Shown in pieces: positions 60,201 through 64,000 of a stretch of 64,000 bases of DNA. The first letter of the stretch is position 1, and every line of letters begins with the position of its first letter. Below the pieces are notes generated by a model, which did no database searches, was not told the origin of the DNA, and was given only the letters and a program-made list of their open reading frames with translations. Position numbers and translations under genes: made by a program. This stretch comes from Leguminivora glycinivorella (taxonomy: Eukaryota > Arthropoda > Insecta > Lepidoptera > Tortricidae): positions 20,950,956 through 21,014,955 of the forward strand of contig NC_062973.1 in assembly GCF_023078275.1 (NCBI RefSeq), in the 5' to 3' direction.

Positions 60201-62517
60201 TACTGATGAAAACTGGAAGCAGACGGTTATACAGGACGCGGTTACTAAGATTTTCAAGGTTTGTGCTATTTTATATAGGTATAAAAAGAATCACAAAATA
60301 TCATAAAAATTTTGAAGTTAATAAATAAATAAATATAGGACGATTTTAACTATAAAACTCCCGTGAGACTCATACATATGTAAAAATATTTTAAGCGGGT
60401 TACTCACGTCGTAGTATGCGTCGCGCTCTCGACATGTAAAGGCGGGGTGTCGCTACTCTTGAGAAAGGTTCTCGAAATTGAACCGAAACATGTCGAACGC
60501 TATATCGACTTAATACGTGAGTAACCCGCTTAAAATATTTTTAAATATAGGACGATCTTACACAGATTGACTGAGTCCCACGGTAAGCTCAAGATATAGT
60601 TTATTAGCGCAAAATACACATACTTATAACTAGCTTAATCTAATTGTATTGTACATAATAGTAGATTGCGCTAAAAGGTCATTACATTACTCAGCTGGGT
60701 GTCTCGGCGTGAGCCACATGGCCCACTCCGCGACGCTGATTTTCAGTAAGGACCAGGTGGCACTCAGTAAATGGACCGGAGCTGCAGTAGCTCGTCAGAA
60801 GAGTGGCTCCGAATCTGGATATTTTTATGTCATTTTTGCTCAGAACGAGCTCTCTCGATCCGAACAGGTCAAAAAAGTGTACCCACTCCCTATCTCCGTC
60901 TTCGAGGTATAAGAAATGACGCTGTTAGTAACATTTTTGTCTATTGCGTATACTTATTGTTTACAGATATTAAATTTAGACGGTCTGGCAATATACTGGA
61001 ACCCGGCGACGGAGCTGTACGCGAAACACGCAGAGGATTCCATCAGGGAAAGGCTGGAGAAAGAGATCGCAACCAAATCTTCACAACCTACGTTTTATAA
61101 ATATGGTGAGATAACCCTTTAGCATGATTTCAATTTCGAAATTGAAATGAGTCCGATTTTCGATTCGTTGGGTTTTTATTTCTAGTTATTCATGATGTTG
61201 CCGTTGAAAAGTTCCATTTGACGAGCTTCTTATTACTTCGTAGATTTCGTGATTGATGATTGAGACCATAAAATGTAAACGGAAGTTTGCAAACATAATT
61301 TTTTATTTTTTATTTTATTTTATTATGGCAACAAACAGTCATTACATCAAAAGACACAATAGATGGAATACATAAAAGACAAACAGTGCCGAAAATTTAA
61401 CAAATAGGTATTGTTCAATAATTATAAAAGTTGATACTGAGCGGTAGAAATAGATTTTACGTGCAACCCAACCGGCAGCGTTACATTTTAACCGATAATC
61501 TTGTACCATATGTGCAAATAATATAGTATTTTATGCAACAGGCGTTTAAAGGAGGTCAAAAAAGACGTGTGGCGTTAACGACCTGCCTAGTTTTTAAAGT
61601 TTTCTTGAATAACTTTCGTGACAATTCAATATTAAATGATAATTAATTAATCAACTTCAGGCCTTCCCGCGTAGCGCGAGTATCGGCATAAGAATTCTGC
61701 CATGGACAGAGCCAAACAAAGCGATACGTTTTTTCGCTGGCTCTGTCGCGCCGGCGGACGCTGGCGCGATAGAGAGGGTTTTAGATATCTACTAGCGCTT
61801 CGTTTCGTGAGTAGATTATAAACGCTGTCAGTTAAGCTGCCTACGCCAGTAACACAGACAATATTAAATGATAATTAATTTACTTCAGTAATTTGTTCTT
61901 ATACCTTACGATCGATAAGTACATTACAATTATACCTACATATATCGGTATATTACTTAGTTACTGAGTTATAGTTATTACGTTAGTGGAGATCTAGCCA
62001 TTATGACTTATTGATTGGCATATTTTAACAGGCAGTTAGATATATCATTTTTAAACTTTGAAATAGATATAATATAACGTTCTAGCCAACCGTGTTTGGG
62101 CTAATTTGTAAATATCACACTATGACTATAGTTTATTTTGAACACTATTATTTGAAGTTGTAAAATGTTGAATAATAATTATCGTAAGTTGCTATTTCAG
62201 AACCAAACCACTCGGTATTCTATATTCAATTAAAATAGTTAAGTTTTCATAATTCCTTAAACCGAATAATCATGCGTCTTCAACTGTCAACTAACTAGAT
62301 ACCATTTTGTTTTTTCAGCCCTTGGTCCAATCAACGCCACAGCAAAACTAAAACTGAATCCAAAGCCAGAGGCCGACACGCCCAAGTTTAGTTTACCCAA
62401 AGTCATATTGACTCTTCACATGGAGCAACTCTCAGTGAATTTAAACAAAAAGCAGTACCAAGATATGATGCTGCTAGCCGATTCTATGGACAGGATGAAT
62501 AAGGGAGCTCCGTACAG
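45233..62517 (+). CDS. Vps13: Vps13, N-terminal exons (continues past window)
   Basis: Vps13 proteins are very large bridge-like lipid carriers at membrane contact sites. Exons: 45,233-45,332; 45,414-45,500; 51,018-51,215; 60,035-60,258; 60,967-61,105; 62,319-62,517, with phases 1,1,1,0,1,2, about 315 residues so far. The start M-V-F-E-S-I-V-V-D-V-L-N-R-F-L-G and L-G-I-W-G-G-D-V match the chorein N-terminal domain. L-K-I-P-W-K-N-L-Y, I-K-D-I-H-I-R-Y-E-D, F-G-I-T-L-H-N-L and the basic K-K-Q-Y-Q-D stretch follow in family order. The full protein should exceed 3,000 residues, so most of the gene is outside. Intron 3 is 8.8 kb and full of mobile DNA. Confidence 0.9.
46857..46943. mobile_element. 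Short palindromic MITE
   Basis: ACGGGACTTAATCGCGTATT at the left, reverse complement at the right, plus inner ATGTTTTAAACAC arms; about 87 bp in all. Confidence 0.65.
49768..49985. repeat. Lepidopteran LINE 3'-tail repeat
   Basis: Contains the string set CTCATGGGAGCCTGGGGTCC, CGACTGCCATCTGACCTTCC and TTTCCTCACGATGTTTTCCT, well known from moth genomes as a conserved non-coding LINE tail. Confidence 0.65.
51285..51402 (+). pseudogene. Decayed copy of Vps13 exon 3 (5' piece)
   Basis: About 80 bases after exon 3. GGCTGAGGTCGTGTATGAC to GCCGCCAAG is nearly identical to the exon. Upstream it is diverged yet still codes V-E-R-x-F-x-I...S-A-E like the exon. A one-base loss (AAGCGACCGAG for AAGCAGGCCGAG) destroys the frame. 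It ends where the hAT sequence begins. Confidence 0.8.
51403..54081 (-). mobile_element. hAT transposon, left end missing
   Basis: The gene-5' end (right side, 54,081) ends in the hAT-like terminus CAGGGTTCGAAAGG (read on the minus strand). Five copies of the palindrome GATAATTATC follow within 53,995-54,068, presumably transposase-binding subterminal repeats. The opposite end, after the transposase stop at 51,508, shows no matching terminus before exon-derived sequence starts at 51,402, so the copy is truncated. Confidence 0.75.
51508..53773 (-). pseudogene. hAT transposase gene, two exons, frameshifted
   Basis: Exon 1 (53,773-53,530) encodes a BED zinc finger (W-S-F-F ... C-x-x-C ... H-x4-C). 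A donor CACAG|GTTTGG joins in phase to the acceptor TTTGTTTAG at 53,162. Exon 2 (53,161-51,508) has the DUF659-type segment with M-S-Q-D-G-W-S-N and F-V-T-D-S-A-A-N, both candidate catalytic Asp blocks, then V-R-W-N. A frame change between 51,801 and 51,825 separates this from the C-terminal hAT dimerisation region (L-E-R-C-F-S-S-F-G ... K-L-R-N-R-L-G). With a single frameshift and otherwise intact blocks, it is a recently inactivated copy. Confidence 0.8.
54082..54115 (+). pseudogene. Decayed copy of Vps13 exon 3 (3' piece with donor)
   Basis: Immediately after the hAT terminus: GTTGAGGAGGCTAGGAAGAA to GAGAAAG, followed by GTATGACTTG exactly as at the real exon 3 donor. It overlaps the 5' piece by about 25 bases. 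Confidence 0.8.
54334..54482. repeat. Short degenerate tandem repeat
   Basis: Three to four irregular copies of a unit containing GAGTTTAAAGGAGGTTC and CTCGTATCG, about 45 bp each. Confidence 0.5.
55105..55205. repeat. TATG-type microsatellite
   Basis: Irregular runs of GTATGTATGAATG and AAATATGTATG motifs in the left part of the 5.4-kb element. Confidence 0.8.
55337..56750 (-). repeat. Left 120-bp tandem array, about 12 copies
   Basis: Unit 120 bp, oriented on the minus strand relative to the right array. Core GACAAGTCCGATGACGAAAA (as read on minus). Two variants interleave: one with CCCAGGGGAACGCGGGTTTG, one with CCTAGGGGAACTCGGGTTTC. Because 120 is 40 codons, a 440-codon frame stays open on the minus strand. 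One unit has a single-base loss near 56,614. The frame repeats K-T-S-P-M-T-K-T-A with no start context or known domain; treated as satellite, not gene. Confidence 0.9.
56760..57230. other. Spacer between the opposed arrays
   Basis: About 0.45 kb of single-copy, AT-rich sequence with no frame or repeat I recognise. It would be the loop if the arrays pair in RNA. Confidence 0.6.
57240..58945 (+). repeat. Right 120-bp tandem array, about 14 copies
   Basis: Same unit as the left array, in the opposite orientation. By eye the units of the two arrays agree at roughly nine bases in ten. Blocks recur every five units (600 bp): the four units from about 57,780 resemble those from about 58,380. A frame of 513 codons is open on the plus strand from 57,444, and another long one on the minus strand; the multiple-of-three unit explains this without selection. 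Confidence 0.9.
58951..59486. repeat. About 540-bp dispersed repeat, copy 2, nested in array
   Basis: Second copy of the 35,147-35,690 element, starting ACCGGCCAAGAGCGTGTCGG and ending ACTACGGAACCCTAAAAA. It interrupts the last 120-bp unit: CAAGTCCGAT lies to its left and CAGCGTTTGCCTGTGTTACA resumes at its right. Confidence 0.85.
60380..60540. mobile_element. Palindromic MITE in Vps13 intron 4
   Basis: AAGCGGGTTACTCACGT near 60,392 and ACGTGAGTAACCCGCTT near 60,519 are exact inverse copies, with AAAATATTTT outside each. Confidence 0.7.
60545..60640 (-). repeat. SINE 3' tail fragment
   Basis: Contains GATCTTACACAGATTGACTG and TCCCACGGTAAGCTC, which on the minus strand form the distal part of the common moth SINE. 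The frame at 60,649-60,912 next to it is not recognised. Confidence 0.5.
61530..61640 (-). repeat. Dispersed repeat, inverted copy of 26.1-kb element
   Basis: CAGGCGTTTAAAGGAGGTC and AATAACTTTCGTGA match the complement of the 25,995-26,200 segment. Confidence 0.6.
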
Positions 62518-62596
62518 GTACGTTTTGGTTTAGCACTGCTGTAGCAGGCCTACGTCACTCGCTCGCGGTCGCGCGTTAAGTACCTACACGCTAGCC

Positions 62597-62937
62597 GTTC
62601 ATTCGAACATAAATTAAGTATAACAAGATCATACCATCCCATCCATTAAAATGCGACCGCCTAAGACCACGCTTACACTCCACCACACATAGATGGCGCT
62701 ACAAAAAAATGTCTTGTAGCTTTCGATTATTCTTGTAGATGGCGTTAAGTGTCACTTTTGACATAGATTTACGGCTCGGAATTGACACTTAATGCCAATC
62801 TACAAATAATCGGTGGCAACAAGGCATTTTTTTGTGGCGCCATCTATGTGTGGTGGAGTGTAATCGCGTTCGTAGGCGGTCGCATTTTAATGTATGGGAT
62901 GATCTTGTTATATTTAATTTATGATTCGAATGAACAA
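62597..62937. mobile_element. Long-arm palindromic MITE in Vps13 intron 6
   Basis: Arms of about 140 bp. Left GTTCATTCGAACATAAATTA through TTAAAATGCGACCGCCTA to CACACATAGATGGCGC; the right arm is the inverse with few differences. Centre about 60 bp. No coding capacity. Confidence 0.8.
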
Positions 62938-64000
62938 GTGGCCGAGGGGCGCCTTACGTAGTAACTTATTAGTATTAGTTAAATAAAGCGCAGGAATTTG
63001 TCGTTTTGCGAGCAAATTAAGGATATGTTACGTTAGTAACTTATTAATAATCTGTGGCTATAGTCAAACTAATTCTATATCTAAAGCCAGAGGTCAACGC
63101 GATCTACTTTATTTTATCCAGACTATATGTCAGTGGACTTAAAAAAAGAAACGTAAAAAAAAACTTTTGCGGAAATCGTGCGTGCGCAATTAAAACTAGG
63201 ATAGAAATATCGCTTGCATAATAAGAATGAATCTCATAGTTTTTTAGTTAGATTTTAAACTCGAAAAACCAGTTCTTTGAACGCTAATATCTATTCAAGA
63301 ATTCTTCGCTAGTTTATCTTGTTATGTCAGCCATTAGGATGTAAAATATTTGCCTTCAGTTGCTAGCTTTGCATAGGTCAAGAATTATGCGTCAGTGTAT
63401 TGTTTATTTGTAAAATACACTTACTGATCTCTGTTTAAGGTTTATTTTAACACATGAGCATGTTGGTTTGCATCAGTTATAAATCTTAAGAAACATCTTG
63501 TCGTTTTTACTTAACTGGATACCAAACAAATAATTTGTATTCAGTCAATATGTATGTATGATGTATGCATAATCATTAATCAGTAACAGAAGCTGTTACT
63601 CAAGAGGTCTTGTCCTCACTTTGACTTTATTTGTCTGTGTGTGTGTGTATGTGTAGTGTAAATGTGGAATGAATTTGTGTGTCTTTGCAATATTAAGATG
63701 TCAAGCTATAATTTTTAAAAATCTAACATCAGTAAATTTATTTTGCAAAACGCATGACTTCGTATAGATAGAGTGGGATATTTCCGCCACATTACATTTC
63801 GTTATGCATGGCAGAACTGACCTATAAATGCGACTTCAGCGTTTGCATTTTAAACAGCATCTTCCTGTGACTGAACTTTATTTTGCGCTTTGATATTCAG
63901 GTGAAATATATTTATGGAAATGCGTTGCAGATGATAAGTATAAAAGGTCATAGTGTCCTTTCAGGACACATCCTCCTTTCACTTCAACAAGACTCGGAAC
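62938..64000. other. Vps13 intron 6, nothing recognised
   Basis: The remaining 1 kb is AT-rich intron with a TGTG run near 63,635. The next Vps13 exon is not found before the window ends. Confidence 0.5.

Noticed and set aside
60649..60912. 87-codon frame in Vps13 intron 4 as an extra Vps13 exon
   Set aside because: Exons 4 and 5 already join in phase and in family order; the frame has no matching splice sites and lies beside SINE-derived sequence.

Overview
This looks like a nuclear contig from a moth or butterfly. The genes are split by introns with ordinary GT-AG sites, the DNA is AT-rich, and the introns and intergenic space carry interspersed repeats I recognise as lepidopteran: tRNA-headed SINE relics, the conserved 3' tail of a LINE, and many palindromic MITEs. 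No bacterial, viral or organellar genes are visible. Species cannot be named from the sequence alone.

Layout. 1-11,880: repeat-rich sequence, probably an intron of the next gene, with a 2.5-kb long-TIR element that holds a LINE reverse-transcriptase piece and a 525-bp hAT MITE with a perfect 8-bp target duplication. 11,883-21,426: the 3' half of a Guk-holder / Nance-Horan (NHS) family scaffold gene, + strand, with a readthrough-versus-splice choice inside its giant exon and an internal promoter exon. 23,598-24,077: a small unrecognised membrane protein. 24,746-25,514: a LINE 3' end with an R2-type endonuclease. 27,008-27,499 (-): U1 snRNP protein C. This is head to head with CTP synthase (28,113-41,342, +, ten exons, complete, 604 codons). 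45,233 to beyond 62,517: the first six exons of Vps13, + strand, running out of the window.

Gene relationships. The four recognised genes are unrelated in pathway: synaptic/actin scaffold, spliceosome, pyrimidine nucleotide synthesis and lipid transfer at membrane contacts. The only arrangement suggesting shared control is the roughly 600-bp divergent interval between U1-C and CTP synthase.

Most unusual region. Vps13 intron 3 (51,216-60,034) holds a decayed second copy of exon 3, a two-exon hAT transposase gene with a frameshift, and a 5,376-bp element bounded by an exact 8-bp duplication (GATTCCTA) and short CAGGG-type terminal inverted repeats. Inside that element two arrays of the same 120-bp unit face opposite ways, about 12 copies on the left and 14 on the right. 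Intronic transcription would fold them into a hairpin more than a kilobase long. A second theme is partial exon duplication: CTP synthase exons 4 and 8 and Vps13 exon 3 each have decayed copies downstream that keep the exon's 3' end, and in most cases its splice donor.
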